A stretch of 64,000 nt of DNA, taken from Panacibacter ginsenosidivorans. GTDB taxonomy: Bacteria > Bacteroidota > Bacteroidia > Chitinophagales > Chitinophagaceae. The position numbers and the translations under genes were made by a program. Positions 7,208 through 15,512 of the stretch are shown one piece after another; the stretch's first letter is position 1; each line of letters begins with the position of its first letter. The notes beneath the pieces were generated by a model. That model did no database searches, was not told where the DNA came from, and was given only the letters and a program-made list of their open reading frames with translations. The stretch is taken from assembly GCF_007971225.1 (NCBI RefSeq), contig NZ_CP042435.1, forward strand, positions 2,855,501 to 2,919,500, written 5' to 3'.

Positions 7208-8704
7208 TTAATGCCTCCATTTTTTTATATCCTCCTTTACCAGTTCACTCATGATCTTTGCGCTCTTTAAACATAAAGGAATGCCACCGCCCGGATGCAC
7301 ACTGCCTCCTGCAAAATACAATCCTTTTATTTTATTGGTAAAGTTGGGATGCCGCAGAAAAGCAGCTATGCGACTGTTGGAACTTGTGCCATATAACGAA
7401 CCCATATATGAGGCAGTTCTCTCTTCTATTAAAACAGGATCCAGTATTTGTTCTGATTCTATTAATGGCTCAATATCTGTTTGCAATAACCGATTCAGTT
7501 TTGCAATAATAGTTGCCCTGTATTGTTGCTGGTATGCTTTCCAGTCCTGTCCAACATTTGCAGGTGCATTTACCATTACGAACCAATTTTCTTTACCTGT
7601 TGGTGCCTGTATCCCCGGTTCACATTTAGCCGTGATATTAATATAAACGGTAGGATCGTTGTAGAATTTTTTATATGCAAACAAAGACTCAAATTCTGCT
7701 TTGTAATCTTTACTAAAGAAAATATTGTGCAGGCCAAGCTCATCAAATGTTTTATTGATGCCCCAATAAAAAACAAATGCACTGCTGCTGCGCTCCTGGT
7801 TTAATAACTGGTTAGCTTTTGAATTATCGTTTAACAGATACTTGTATGTTCCATAAACATCCATATTACTTACAACAATATCTGCAGGGATATTTTTATT
7901 ATTTACCACTACGCCTTTTACTTTTCCCTCACTGTTAATGATACGTTGAACAGGGCGGTTAAATTCAAATTTGATGCCTTTTTTTAATGCAAGCTGATAT
8001 AACGAATTTGTAATACTAATCATACCGCCTTTTGGATAATATGTTCCCTGGTTATATTCAAGATGCGGTATTAGCGAAAGCATGCCAGGTGCTTTATAAG
8101 GGTTACTGCCATTGTATGTTGCGTAACGATTAAAAAGTTGCACGGTACGTTCATCTGTGAATGAAGCCTTGTTTACACTATTTAATGTCCCAAACAAATA
8201 ATTCCATCTAACGGTAGTTACTGCTTTGCCAAGCGGCGCTTTGAACAACGAACTTTTTTTATGTAACGAATGATTGAGAAAAACAGTGCCTATATTATTA
8301 TACAAATTTGCTGATTGCTGCAAGTATTGCTGAATGTTTTGCGGTTGCTCATTAATTTTTTCTGCAAGCTCTTTGGCAAATTTTTCTTTGTTTGTGTAAG
8401 CAGTAAGTTTTGTGCCGTCCTCATAAAAATATTTGCAGGCAACATCTACTGCGGCATATTCAAAATAGTCGTAGATGTTTTCACCGGCCGACTCAAATAG
8501 TTCTTCAATATTTTCAGGTTGTGTAAATAAACTGGGGCCTGAATCAAAATGATAACCATTCATTTCAAAATGGCTGAGCTTGCCGCCGGGGTAATTATTT
8601 TTTTCAAACACCGTTACTTCTATTCCCTGCAGCACAAGTCTTACAGCGCTTGCCAAGCCTGCAACACCACTGCCTATAACTATTGCACGAAGGGAATGAG
8701 ACAC
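7208..8704 (-). CDS. crtD: Carotenoid desaturase of the CrtI/CrtD family
   Basis: 498 aa. The Rossmann fold AIVIGSGVAGLASAVRL (residues about 8-24) and the FEKNNYPGGKL block bind FAD. The C-terminal YFAGGSVHPGGGIPLCLKSA is the CrtI-family signature. It is one of two CrtI-type enzymes in the operon. The copy beside crtB (10393-11880) is the likelier phytoene desaturase. This one sits next to the cruF-like hydratase, as CrtD (carotenoid 3',4'-desaturase) does in saproxanthin and myxol producers. The CrtD role is therefore inferred from context, and a second phytoene/lycopene desaturation step is the alternative. It starts 39 bp after the idi stop. Confidence 0.82.
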   Translation of the reverse strand: MSHSLRAIVIGSGVAGLASAVRLVLQGIEVTVFEKNNYPGGKLSHFEMNGYHFDSGPSLFTQPENIEELFESAGENIYDYFEYAAVDVACKYFYEDGTKLTAYTNKEKFAKELAEKINEQPQNIQQYLQQSANLYNNIGTVFLNHSLHKKSSLFKAPLGKAVTTVRWNYLFGTLNSVNKASFTDERTVQLFNRYATYNGSNPYKAPGMLSLIPHLEYNQGTYYPKGGMISITNSLYQLALKKGIKFEFNRPVQRIINSEGKVKGVVVNNKNIPADIVVSNMDVYGTYKYLLNDNSKANQLLNQERSSSAFVFYWGINKTFDELGLHNIFFSKDYKAEFESLFAYKKFYNDPTVYINITAKCEPGIQAPTGKENWFVMVNAPANVGQDWKAYQQQYRATIIAKLNRLLQTDIEPLIESEQILDPVLIEERTASYMGSLYGTSSNSRIAAFLRHPNFTNKIKGLYFAGGSVHPGGGIPLCLKSAKIMSELVKEDIKKWRH

Positions 8705-8743
8705 GTATTAGAATTTTGCGAAAGTTATTACGAACAGCCTGGT

Positions 8744-9268
8744 TTATGCAGCATACTTTAATTTCCACCAATCTAAAATGCGGGGAAATGCTATGGCAAA
8801 CCAAATTGTATATTTATGTGGATGTGAATCCAGAGACTGCTGAATATCTTCCATTGATTTGTAGCAATAATCCAGCACTTCATTAATGTTAGGTTTTATT
8901 ACACCATCGTATGTGCCTGTATATACATGATCAAATTCATGTTCTGTAAGACCATTATCGAAAGGTGCATTGTAAGTAAATTCAAACACTTCCTGCAATT
9001 CTGTCTCAAAGCCCAATTCTTCCTGCAACCTTCTTTTTGCAGCCTGTAAGGTTGTTTCTCCCGGACGGGGATGACTGCAACATGCGTTGGTCCATAAATT
9101 AGGGCTATGGTATTTCTTTTTAGCTCTTTGCTGCAATAACATCTGGCCTTCTGCATTAAAAATAAATATACTGAATGCACGGTGCAACAACCCCTTTTCA
9201 TGCGCCTGCATTTTTTCCATTATACCAATCTCTTCATCATGCTCATTTACCAGTATTACATTTTCCAT
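8744..9268 (-). CDS. idi: Isopentenyl-diphosphate delta-isomerase, type 1
   Basis: 174 aa Nudix-fold enzyme that interconverts isopentenyl and dimethylallyl diphosphate, the C5 units used for carotenoids. Seen: LWTNACCSHPRPGE (about 65-78), with the catalytic cysteine in the family TNxCCSHP motif and metal-binding His, then the Nudix helix AAKRRLQEELGF, and the active-site block NEVLDYCYKSMEDI. N-terminal VILVNEHDEEIG is typical. It lies between crtB and the crtD-like gene on the same strand. A repeat arm lies in the 153-bp gap towards crtB. Length and motifs are complete. Confidence 0.95.
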   Translation of the reverse strand: MENVILVNEHDEEIGIMEKMQAHEKGLLHRAFSIFIFNAEGQMLLQQRAKKKYHSPNLWTNACCSHPRPGETTLQAAKRRLQEELGFETELQEVFEFTYNAPFDNGLTEHEFDHVYTGTYDGVIKPNINEVLDYCYKSMEDIQQSLDSHPHKYTIWFAIAFPRILDWWKLKYAA

Positions 9269-9362
9269 GCGTTAAAAATAAGTATTAGCCTGCAACCTGT
9301 GAAAAGTTTAGCAGCTTTGTATATTTAAAGGGTGGTATTTATTTGCTGAATTATGGGCTAAA

Positions 9363-9402
9363 CGTACAAGTGAGTGACACAACAGTTGATGCCAAATAGG
9401 AG
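9363..9402 (+). repeat. Dispersed repeat arm (GTGACAC dyad)
   Basis: CGTACAAGTGAGTGACACAA followed by CAGTTGATGCCAAATAGG, between idi and crtB. Confidence 0.8.
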
Positions 9403-9421
9403 TAAGCCAATGCACAAAAAA

Positions 9422-10258
9422 CTATAATAGATTTAACTGACTTCTTAGCCCTGCTTTGGCAAGTATCATGGCTTTTCCATAATTGGGTATACGGATGCGA
9501 CGCTCTAATATATTTTGAGGCTGCAGTTTTTTTATTTTACGGAACAGGGAGAGATAATATTTATACGCTACATACACGCCAAATCTTGCTTTTACAGGTA
9601 ACCTGACAATGCCCTGGTATGCATTATCAAAATCTTTTTGAATATCCTGTTCTATCGCAAACTTATTTGCTTCACTAAAATTTCTGAAATCGCAAGAAGG
9701 AAAATACATCCGGTCAAGACCTTCAAAATCATTTTTTATATCGCGCAGAAAATTTACTTTCTGAAATGCAGCGCCAAGGCTTTGTGCGTAGGATTTTAAC
9801 TGATCGTATAAAACTTTATCGCCTTCACAAAAAACATACAAACACATTAATCCAACTACTTCTGCACTACCATAAATGTATTGTTCATAGTTTGTTTTGT
9901 CATATTGAATTTTATTAAGGTCCTGCTCCATGCTTGTAAAAAAAGAATCAATTAATTTAAGATCAATATTGTAGTAGTTAACGGTTTCCTGGAAACTATG
10001 TAAGATAGGGTTAAGACTTATTCTCCTTTCAATGGCTAAATAGGTTTCATGTTTGAATTCATTAAGCAATATAGCTTTATCATGATCATGAAAAGTATCA
10101 ACGATCTCGTCTGCGAAACGCACAAAGCCATAAATATTGTGGATATGCGGCCGTAGCGTTTTGTGCAACAGATTGATGGCCGATGAAAAAGAAGTGCTGT
10201 AACGTTCTGTTGTTATACGGCTGCACTCCCTGCTTACTTCATGAAAAAGATTCATCAT
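9422..10258 (-). CDS. crtB: Phytoene synthase
   Basis: 278 aa. It condenses two geranylgeranyl diphosphates to phytoene, the first committed carotenoid step. The first Asp-rich substrate motif is FADEIVDTF (about 47-55), preceded by YSTSFSSA, the typical SxSF region. The second is QKVNFLRDIKNDFEGLDRMY (about 165-184). RLPVKARFGVYVAYKYY is the late conserved helix. It lies 134 bp downstream of crtI, an unusually wide gap for this operon, with a small CACAC/GTGTG inverted repeat in it. Complete and ordinary in length. Confidence 0.95.
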   Translation of the reverse strand: MMNLFHEVSRECSRITTERYSTSFSSAINLLHKTLRPHIHNIYGFVRFADEIVDTFHDHDKAILLNEFKHETYLAIERRISLNPILHSFQETVNYYNIDLKLIDSFFTSMEQDLNKIQYDKTNYEQYIYGSAEVVGLMCLYVFCEGDKVLYDQLKSYAQSLGAAFQKVNFLRDIKNDFEGLDRMYFPSCDFRNFSEANKFAIEQDIQKDFDNAYQGIVRLPVKARFGVYVAYKYYLSLFRKIKKLQPQNILERRIRIPNYGKAMILAKAGLRSQLNLL

Positions 10259-10392
10259 AACTGTATAATGATTTTCTTACACACTTTACTTGTGTGATAC
10301 AATATCTGATTTATAACCCATGAACAAATTAAAAGTTCAGCTTTACCACCTTAATCTTATACAAAAAATATTTTTGTTAAGCATTGAATTTA

Positions 10393-11880
10393 TTAGCTTT
10401 TAAAACTCTTCAACACTTCTTTTGCAACAACTTCCCCGCTGATCAAACTGGGCGGTACACCGGGGCCGGGCACTGTTAACTGGCCGGTATAAAACAGGTT
10501 TTTCACTTTCTTACTCCGACATGCCGGTTTTAAAATAGCTGTCTGCATTAAGGTATTGGCAAGGCCATAAGCATTTCCTTTGAAGGAATTGTATTCATGA
10601 ACAAAATCGCTGTGCGCAAAAGTCTTTTTGTAAACGATATACGGTTTAATTGACTGGCCGGTCTTTTGCTCCATTCGTGTAATGATCTTGTCAAAATAAT
10701 ATTCACGCAATTCTTCTGTATCATTATCCAATCCTGTGGCTACGGGTATAAGAAAAAAAAGATTTTCACAACCTTCCGGCGCTACGGTTTTATCTGTAAC
10801 AGAAGTAGCACTTACATAAAATAGCGGATCTGCTGGCCATTGTTTTGTCTCGTATATTTCTTTTCCGTGTTGCTCAAAAGATGTGTCAAAAAATAATGTA
10901 TGATGTTTTAGATCATTGAGTTTTTTGTTTAGGCCAATATAATAAATAAGACAACCCGGAGCCATAATTCTCTTATTCCAGTAAGTTTCCGTATAGGATC
11001 TATATTCAGCGGGCAATAAGGCAGTTTCTATATGATGGTAATCTGCGCCACCAATTACTGCGTCAGCTTCAAAAGAAACGACTTCTCCTTTAAAGGAAGT
11101 GATCACTTTTTTTACTGCATTTTTTTCTATACTAATCGTTGATACATCGTGTTCAAAATAAAACTTTACACCAAGCTCCAAAGCAAGTTCATGCATGGCT
11201 TTTACAATACTATACATGCCCCCACCGGGATACCATGTGCCGCCTTTTATATCAGCATGATTCATGAGGCTGTACAATGCAGGTGTTTTTTCTGGCAGTG
11301 CACCCAGGAACAATACAGGAAATTCCATCAATTGCTGAATTGAAGGATGTTTGAAATACTTACCCACGTGGGCTTTTATAGAATTAAAAACATCCAGCTT
11401 AAATATACCTGTGAGCAAATCCCAATCTAAAAATTCACTGAGTGACTGACCTGGCTTATGCACCAGTTTATTAATGCCAATTTTGTATTTGTATGAAGCT
11501 TCGTTAAGAAATTTATCTAATTGTTTTCCACTGCCTGATTCCATTTTTTCAAAGAGGTCTTTAAGCGCTTCATAACCTGCCGGAATATCCATTATGTTAT
11601 TCTTTTCATAAACACGATAGGAAGGGTCAAGACGGTGCAGTGTATAATAATCAGCAACTTTTTTTCCAAAAGCATTAAAGAAGTGTTCAAACACATCAGG
11701 CATCCAATACCAGCTTGGACCCATATCGAAAGTAAACCCATCAGCTTTTAACTGTCTTGCCCGGCCACCTGGTGTTGCATGTTTTTCCAGCACAATAACT
11801 TCACAACCGGCTTTGGCCATAAAGCATGCAGCCGATAAGCCGGCAAAACCACTGCCGATAATAAGTACTTTTTTTTTCAC
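10393..11880 (-). CDS. crtI: Phytoene desaturase
   Basis: 495 aa FAD enzyme. KKVLIIGSGFAGLSAACFMA (2-21) is the N-terminal dinucleotide site, LEKHATPGGRARQL follows, and the C-terminal FYTGQLTVPGPGVPPSLISG is the CrtI signature. It converts phytoene in several dehydrogenation steps to lycopene. The order ECF sigma, crtI, crtB is common in Bacteroidota. It starts 30 bp after the sigma-factor stop codon, so the two are probably cotranscribed. The MGPSWYWMPDVFEHFFNAFG region is intact. No truncation is seen. Confidence 0.93.
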   Translation of the reverse strand: MKKKVLIIGSGFAGLSAACFMAKAGCEVIVLEKHATPGGRARQLKADGFTFDMGPSWYWMPDVFEHFFNAFGKKVADYYTLHRLDPSYRVYEKNNIMDIPAGYEALKDLFEKMESGSGKQLDKFLNEASYKYKIGINKLVHKPGQSLSEFLDWDLLTGIFKLDVFNSIKAHVGKYFKHPSIQQLMEFPVLFLGALPEKTPALYSLMNHADIKGGTWYPGGGMYSIVKAMHELALELGVKFYFEHDVSTISIEKNAVKKVITSFKGEVVSFEADAVIGGADYHHIETALLPAEYRSYTETYWNKRIMAPGCLIYYIGLNKKLNDLKHHTLFFDTSFEQHGKEIYETKQWPADPLFYVSATSVTDKTVAPEGCENLFFLIPVATGLDNDTEELREYYFDKIITRMEQKTGQSIKPYIVYKKTFAHSDFVHEYNSFKGNAYGLANTLMQTAILKPACRSKKVKNLFYTGQLTVPGPGVPPSLISGEVVAKEVLKSFKS

Positions 11881-11910
11881 AAGCGAGAACAGGAAATTAG
11901 GTAAAGTTCT

Positions 11911-12411
11911 TTAGAATCTTTCTATATGCGCTTTCAACAATTTTCTTGCAAAGTGTATACGGCTTTTGATGGTGCCTAATGGTTCACTAAGCATATCTGC
12001 TATTTCATGGTATTTGAAACCATCGTAGTATAAAAGAAACGGGTTTTTAAATATTTCTGGTAAGTTAAATATTGCTTCATGCACTTCTTTCATATTGATC
12101 TTACTGATCGCTTCATTTGTTACGGATGCCTGGTTAAGGTTAAGCAGAAAATCATTGGGCGTATTGTCGAAAACGACATTCTGTTTTGACCTGCGACGAT
12201 AATTATTTATGAAAATATTACGCATGATCGTGTATAACCATGCTTTTATGTTAGTTCCGACATTGTATTTCTCCTTATTGGCCAATGCCCTGTAAAGCGT
12301 TTCCTGGAAGAGGTCTTTTGCCGCCTCCGTATCGCGGGTAAGCGTTGCTGCAAATGGCTTTAAAAATTCGGCATTACTTACCAGCATCTGGTTAAATTCT
12401 ACAGTTGACAT
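11911..12411 (-). CDS. ECF-type RNA polymerase sigma factor
   Basis: 166 aa. Region 2 is AKDLFQETLYRALANKEKYN with TNIKAWLYTIMRNIFINNYR (about 30-76). Region 4 is FKYHEIADMLSEPLGTIKSR (about 128-147), a helix-turn-helix. No anti-sigma gene is adjacent. It heads the run crtI-crtB-idi and lies downstream of the carH-like gene, an arrangement in which the sigma factor would drive the carotenoid operon. A dyad shared with the carH-like promoter (12421-12451) ends 10 bp upstream of the ATG, so repressor binding there should block its expression. Sigma identity is firm; its target promoters are inferred. Confidence 0.92.
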   Translation of the reverse strand: MSTVEFNQMLVSNAEFLKPFAATLTRDTEAAKDLFQETLYRALANKEKYNVGTNIKAWLYTIMRNIFINNYRRRSKQNVVFDNTPNDFLLNLNQASVTNEAISKINMKEVHEAIFNLPEIFKNPFLLYYDGFKYHEIADMLSEPLGTIKSRIHFARKLLKAHIERF

Positions 12412-12420
12412 GGCAAAGAT

Positions 12421-12451
12421 TGTTTAATTATTATACCAGTAAAGTTAAACA
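12421..12451. promoter_or_regulatory. Candidate CarH-like operator upstream of the sigma gene
   Basis: TGTTTAA, 17 bases, TTAAACA. The same arms with the same 17-base spacing occur upstream of the carH-like gene (13689-13719), and in both the right arm extends identically to TTAAACATATTT. Each spacer contains TATAAT on the minus strand. MerR-family proteins bind dyads over promoters; the link to this regulator is inferred. Confidence 0.55.
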
Positions 12452-12478
12452 TATTTCTTTTAGGTTTCCAAATATTTT

Positions 12479-12508
12479 GTTTAAAATTTGTTATTAAAAA
12501 ATGAAACA
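12479..12508. promoter_or_regulatory. Weaker second dyad upstream of the sigma gene
   Basis: TGTTTAA, 16 bases, TGAAACA: one mismatch and one base shorter than the main dyad. It could be a secondary operator, as CarA/CarH proteins bind multiple sites, or chance in A+T-rich DNA. Confidence 0.3.
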
Positions 12509-12712
12509 AAATATTTTGACTATGTATGTTATTTATTATCAGGAGAAGTAGTATAACTAACGGAGTGATTCCTAGACATCCTATTGGGATTACTATATAA
12601 GATTAACCAAAAATAAAACAGACCCGGAAGGCTAAGAAGGTAGTTTACTTAATGTGCTAGATATAAAAACAGAAATAAAAAGTGGTGCTTCATCGCCGCA
12701 TCTGTTGCAAAA

Positions 12713-12747
12713 GTTGAAGTGTGCGACGCAACGAAGCTGATAATTGA
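12713..12747 (+). repeat. Dispersed repeat arm (GCGACGC dyad)
   Basis: TTGAAGTGTGCGACGCAACG followed by AAGCTGATAATTG, 30 bp past the carH-like stop. Confidence 0.75.
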
Positions 12748-12777
12748 TATAAAGCCAGGTACAAAAGAAAAATTATT

Positions 12778-13659
12778 TCAGGCAAGAGCAGCCACATACT
12801 CCATTACTTCGTGCAGAGATTTTTTTAATGAAATTTTTGGCGGAACTTTTTTCTTATAGTGCTGTGCCAGTTGGCCTGATATAATAATAGGCTGATCCGG
12901 CAATCGCGTTGATATCTTTGAAAGGTATTTTTCAAAATTAAAATTCAGCGCTACAGAAGTAAGATGTGAATATAAAAAATCGGGCTTCTTAAGTTTTGCA
13001 ACAAATTCAATATCATTTAAAGGGACATTGGCACCCACGTACAGAACTTTAACACCGCGGCTTTTGAGCATGTAATGCATAAATAAAAGACCAAGCTCAT
13101 GATGCTCTCCCTCAGGTAAAAAAAGCAGCACAGATTTGTTTACACTAAGATGTGTACTGGCACTTTCAATACCGGTAATCAACTTCTGCCTTATGATATT
13201 TGTTACCAAATGCTCCTGTGCGGGATTGATGTGATTAGTAACCCATAAAATACCAATGCGCTCAAGAAAAGGGAAAATAATAAATGTGATAGTCTTCTCA
13301 ATCCCACGTGCAAGAATAAAATTATCGAGTAACATTTCGAATGCATCAAGATCAAGATCAACCATATGTTGTATCAGCTCATTAATTATCCTTTCCTGCT
13401 GTGCCTGCGCCTGCGACAATGAAAGAATTTTCTCTTTCATCTCCGCTTCGCTCATCCTGTCAATATGCGAAATCTTGTAGCCATATTTGTTAAGCAGTGA
13501 AATATTAAGTACAGTTTTCAACTCATGAGAACTGTAATACCTGATATTTGTATCAGTGCGTTGCGGCTTTAAAAAAGAATAACGCTGCTCCCAAATCCTG
13601 ATGGTATGAGCTTTAATGCCGGAGAGGTTTTCAAGATCTTTTATGGTAAACGCGTTCAT
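12778..13659 (-). CDS. MerR-family B12-binding photoreceptor repressor (CarH/LitR-like)
   Basis: 293 aa. N-terminal MerR helix-turn-helix: FTIKDLENLSGIKAHTIRIW, then WEQRYSFLKPQRTDTNIRYY. The middle four-helix part has IGILWVTNHINPAQEHLVTN, which keeps the Trp and the Glu-His pair that cap adenosylcobalamin in CarH. The C-terminal cobalamin fold has EGEHHELGLLFMHYMLKSRG, with the ExxHxxG cobalt-ligand motif, and ends with a Rossmann-like SGQLAQ region. Known: CarH tetramers repress carotenoid genes in the dark and fall apart when light breaks the Co-C bond. It is the first gene of the carotenoid cluster, with a dyad 30 bp before its start suggesting autorepression. Confidence 0.9.
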   Translation of the reverse strand: MNAFTIKDLENLSGIKAHTIRIWEQRYSFLKPQRTDTNIRYYSSHELKTVLNISLLNKYGYKISHIDRMSEAEMKEKILSLSQAQAQQERIINELIQHMVDLDLDAFEMLLDNFILARGIEKTITFIIFPFLERIGILWVTNHINPAQEHLVTNIIRQKLITGIESASTHLSVNKSVLLFLPEGEHHELGLLFMHYMLKSRGVKVLYVGANVPLNDIEFVAKLKKPDFLYSHLTSVALNFNFEKYLSKISTRLPDQPIIISGQLAQHYKKKVPPKISLKKSLHEVMEYVAALA

Positions 13660-13688
13660 ATATTATATTACAAATATGACTGGTTTTT

Positions 13689-13719
13689 TGTTTAAAAGAA
13701 ATTATAAATAAATTAAACA
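13689..13719. promoter_or_regulatory. Candidate operator upstream of the carH-like gene
   Basis: TGTTTAA-N17-TTAAACA, centred about 45 bp upstream of the start codon. It is the partner of 12421-12451, with identical arms and spacing and TATAAT in the minus-strand spacer. Confidence 0.55.
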
Positions 13720-13853
13720 TATTTAGAGCATGGCCTGCGGTATTCCAATTGGCTTTTCTTATGACGTTTCACTAAAACCTGCAGCATTCCTGTTTACTGA
13801 AACAACCTTAGCAGCATTAAAAGCCTAAATAACTAAGTAAAGCATCTGTTCAG

Positions 13854-14570
13854 CTATATTGCCTGATGATTAAATGGTTGTAATACCATCTCGCTAACAA
13901 CCCCGCTTGCAGGTTGTTGACAAAGGAACCAGATAGCTTTAGCAGCTTCTTCGGCTATGATCATCTTATCTCTTTGCACGCGCAGATCAATAGTGTCCCA
14001 GAAAGCAGAATCAACACCGCCGAGAAATAAATTTGTGATGCGTATTTCTGTACGTTTTAATTCCTCACGGATGCTTTGCATCATACCCACCAATCCATAT
14101 TTAGAAGCACTATATGCTGCAGCACCTGCCATCGGCACTTTACCCAACACACCCGGAATATTAATGATCAGCCCCTTCTTCATTTCTTTCATGGGGGGCA
14201 AAAAAGTTTTTACCAAAAGAAAACTCGCATAAAGATTTGTGTTAATCGTTTGCATAAAATCGTCTTCTGTTAATTGTTCTACTGGCTTTATAATTCCTAT
14301 TCCCGATGCATTAATTAAAACATCTATACCAGGCATTGCCATAAAATATCTTTCCTTCAACTGCTTTACCTGCTCTTCATTTGAAAGATCTGCTGCAAAG
14401 ATTTTCTCCCCGGAAATTTTATTACTTATAGCAACCTGCCGAATTTTTTTTTCATTCCTCCCGGTAATAAATACATTGGCACCGCTATCCATTAATAGTT
14501 TTACAAGTGCTGCACCAATACTCCCTGTTGCGCCTGCTATTAATATATTCTTCCCTTTAATACTTTCCAT
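13854..14570 (-). CDS. Short-chain dehydrogenase/reductase
   Basis: 238 aa from the ATG at 14570 (MESIKGKNILIAGATGSIGA); an ATG at 14609 would add 13 residues that do not fit the family. The NAD(P) site is AGATGSIGAALVKLL, the NAG-like motif is LINASGIG, and the catalytic Tyr and Lys are in YSASKYG. FLGGVDSAFWDTID is the usual PG-type substrate loop. It is a cytoplasmic oxidoreductase whose substrate cannot be predicted. It lies 194 bp from the carH-like gene and is divergent from a flavin-reductase-like gene. The short gap between them contains an inverted repeat, so the pair may be coregulated. Confidence 0.88.
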   Translation of the reverse strand: MESIKGKNILIAGATGSIGAALVKLLMDSGANVFITGRNEKKIRQVAISNKISGEKIFAADLSNEEQVKQLKERYFMAMPGIDVLINASGIGIIKPVEQLTEDDFMQTINTNLYASFLLVKTFLPPMKEMKKGLIINIPGVLGKVPMAGAAAYSASKYGLVGMMQSIREELKRTEIRITNLFLGGVDSAFWDTIDLRVQRDKMIIAEEAAKAIWFLCQQPASGVVSEMVLQPFNHQAI

Positions 14571-14614
14571 AAGAGATCGTTTAATATTGGTCGAACAACA
14601 ATTAGGCAAAGCAT

Positions 14615-14664
14615 TTGTTGTAAGTTGGCTTCGCAGTCATCTAAGTAATTATCATTTACAACAA
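14615..14664. promoter_or_regulatory. Inverted repeat in the divergent SDR/flavin-reductase promoter region
   Basis: TTGTTGTAA (14615-14623) and TTACAACAA (14656-14664) form perfect 9-bp arms 32 bp apart between the two divergent starts. It could be an operator or chance. Confidence 0.35.
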
Positions 14665-14678
14665 TCAGATAAGCAAGT

Positions 14679-15179
14679 ATGAGCCTTCGCAAAAAACCAT
14701 GGAATCGTGTAAATCTGCCTGTATATTCCGTTAGCAGCACAGATGGAAAAGGCTTTCATAACATGCACATCATTACATATGCATCGCAGGTAAGTATGCA
14801 GCCAAAGCAATTTATATGTGGCATTTATTATGGCACTAAAACATTAGAGCTTGTACAAACGCATAAAAGATTTGTGTTGCAGTTACTTTCCAAAGAGCAA
14901 TACAAACTGGTGAATATATTAGGCAGGAAATCCGGCAATGATTATAACAAAATAATCTACCTGGAAAAGAAAAATCTGCTGCAACCATGGAATGGGTTTT
15001 ATATACTTAAGCATGCACTGGCAGTTATAGAATTGCAAGCCCATGATCTTTTGCTGCCGGATACTACTATGCCGGATCATCATTTATTTCTCTGTAGTGT
15101 GATTGCTTATAAGAATTTAAATGATGGCCAGCCACTAACACTGGATGAATTGCGAAAACATAAGATAATACGCATATAA
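14679..15179 (+). CDS. Flavin reductase-like (FMN split-barrel) protein
   Basis: 166 aa. The pattern NMHIITYASQVSMQPKQFIC, followed by YGTKTLELVQTHKRFVLQLL, fits the flavin_reduct split-barrel family, in which the backbone and a Thr/Lys set bind FMN or FAD. The C-terminal VIAYKNLNDGQPLTLDELR is the usual closing region. It probably acts in the cytoplasm as a flavin-dependent reductase or a flavin supplier. It is divergent from the SDR gene and downstream of the carotenoid regulator, without being part of that operon. The gene start at 14679 is the only ATG before the conserved core. The family call is good; the reaction is unknown. Confidence 0.8.
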   Translation: MSLRKKPWNRVNLPVYSVSSTDGKGFHNMHIITYASQVSMQPKQFICGIYYGTKTLELVQTHKRFVLQLLSKEQYKLVNILGRKSGNDYNKIIYLEKKNLLQPWNGFYILKHALAVIELQAHDLLLPDTTMPDHHLFLCSVIAYKNLNDGQPLTLDELRKHKIIRI

Positions 15180-15512
15180 TTACTATAATCAATAACCAGT
15201 AACTATTATGAACCAGGCTGTGTGCTGCTATTAAACTTCTCTTGCGTCGCACACTTGTGCGCTTTGTCCACTGACCAGCATTGATCAGAACCCTGAAGTG
15301 AGTGACACAACGAAGACGCCAAATGATAGGCAGCCCGTAAAGAAAATAATTTCTTCCCGCTACCATGCACTGCTACTCTTTTGTTTGAAAGAAAGCGCCT
15401 GCAATATTTTAAAGCCTCAACAGTTGTAAAACGTACGACAATCAGGAAAATTTTAGAAACATAATTTTGAACAAAATAGTTTTCATCCTGTTAATTATAA
15501 AAAGGAATTATT
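15180..15512. other. Intergenic region with a paired repeat
   Basis: 333 bp without a gene. It holds an inverted pair of repeat arms (15229-15333) and, nearer the darcynin-family gene, a possible -7 element TAATTTTG at 15462-15469. Confidence 0.6.
15229..15333. repeat. Paired dispersed repeat (both arms)
   Basis: The left arm CTTGCGTCGCACACTTGTGC (15241-15260) has the GCGTCGC dyad. The right arm CTGAAGTGAGTGACACAACG (15293-15312) has GTGACAC. The arms are inverted and can pair imperfectly. Confidence 0.85.

Larger units (their letters stand above)
12412..12777. other. Regulatory region of the ECF sigma gene
   Basis: 366 bp without a gene. It holds the TGTTTAA/TTAAACA dyad (12421-12451), a weaker one (12479-12508), very A+T-rich sequence that suits a promoter, and a repeat arm (12715-12745) next to the end of the carH-like gene. 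Confidence 0.65.

Noticed and set aside
12412-12777. Cobalamin riboswitch near the B12-binding regulator
   Set aside because: No B12-box-like sequence was seen; the region is A+T-rich with only the dyads described.
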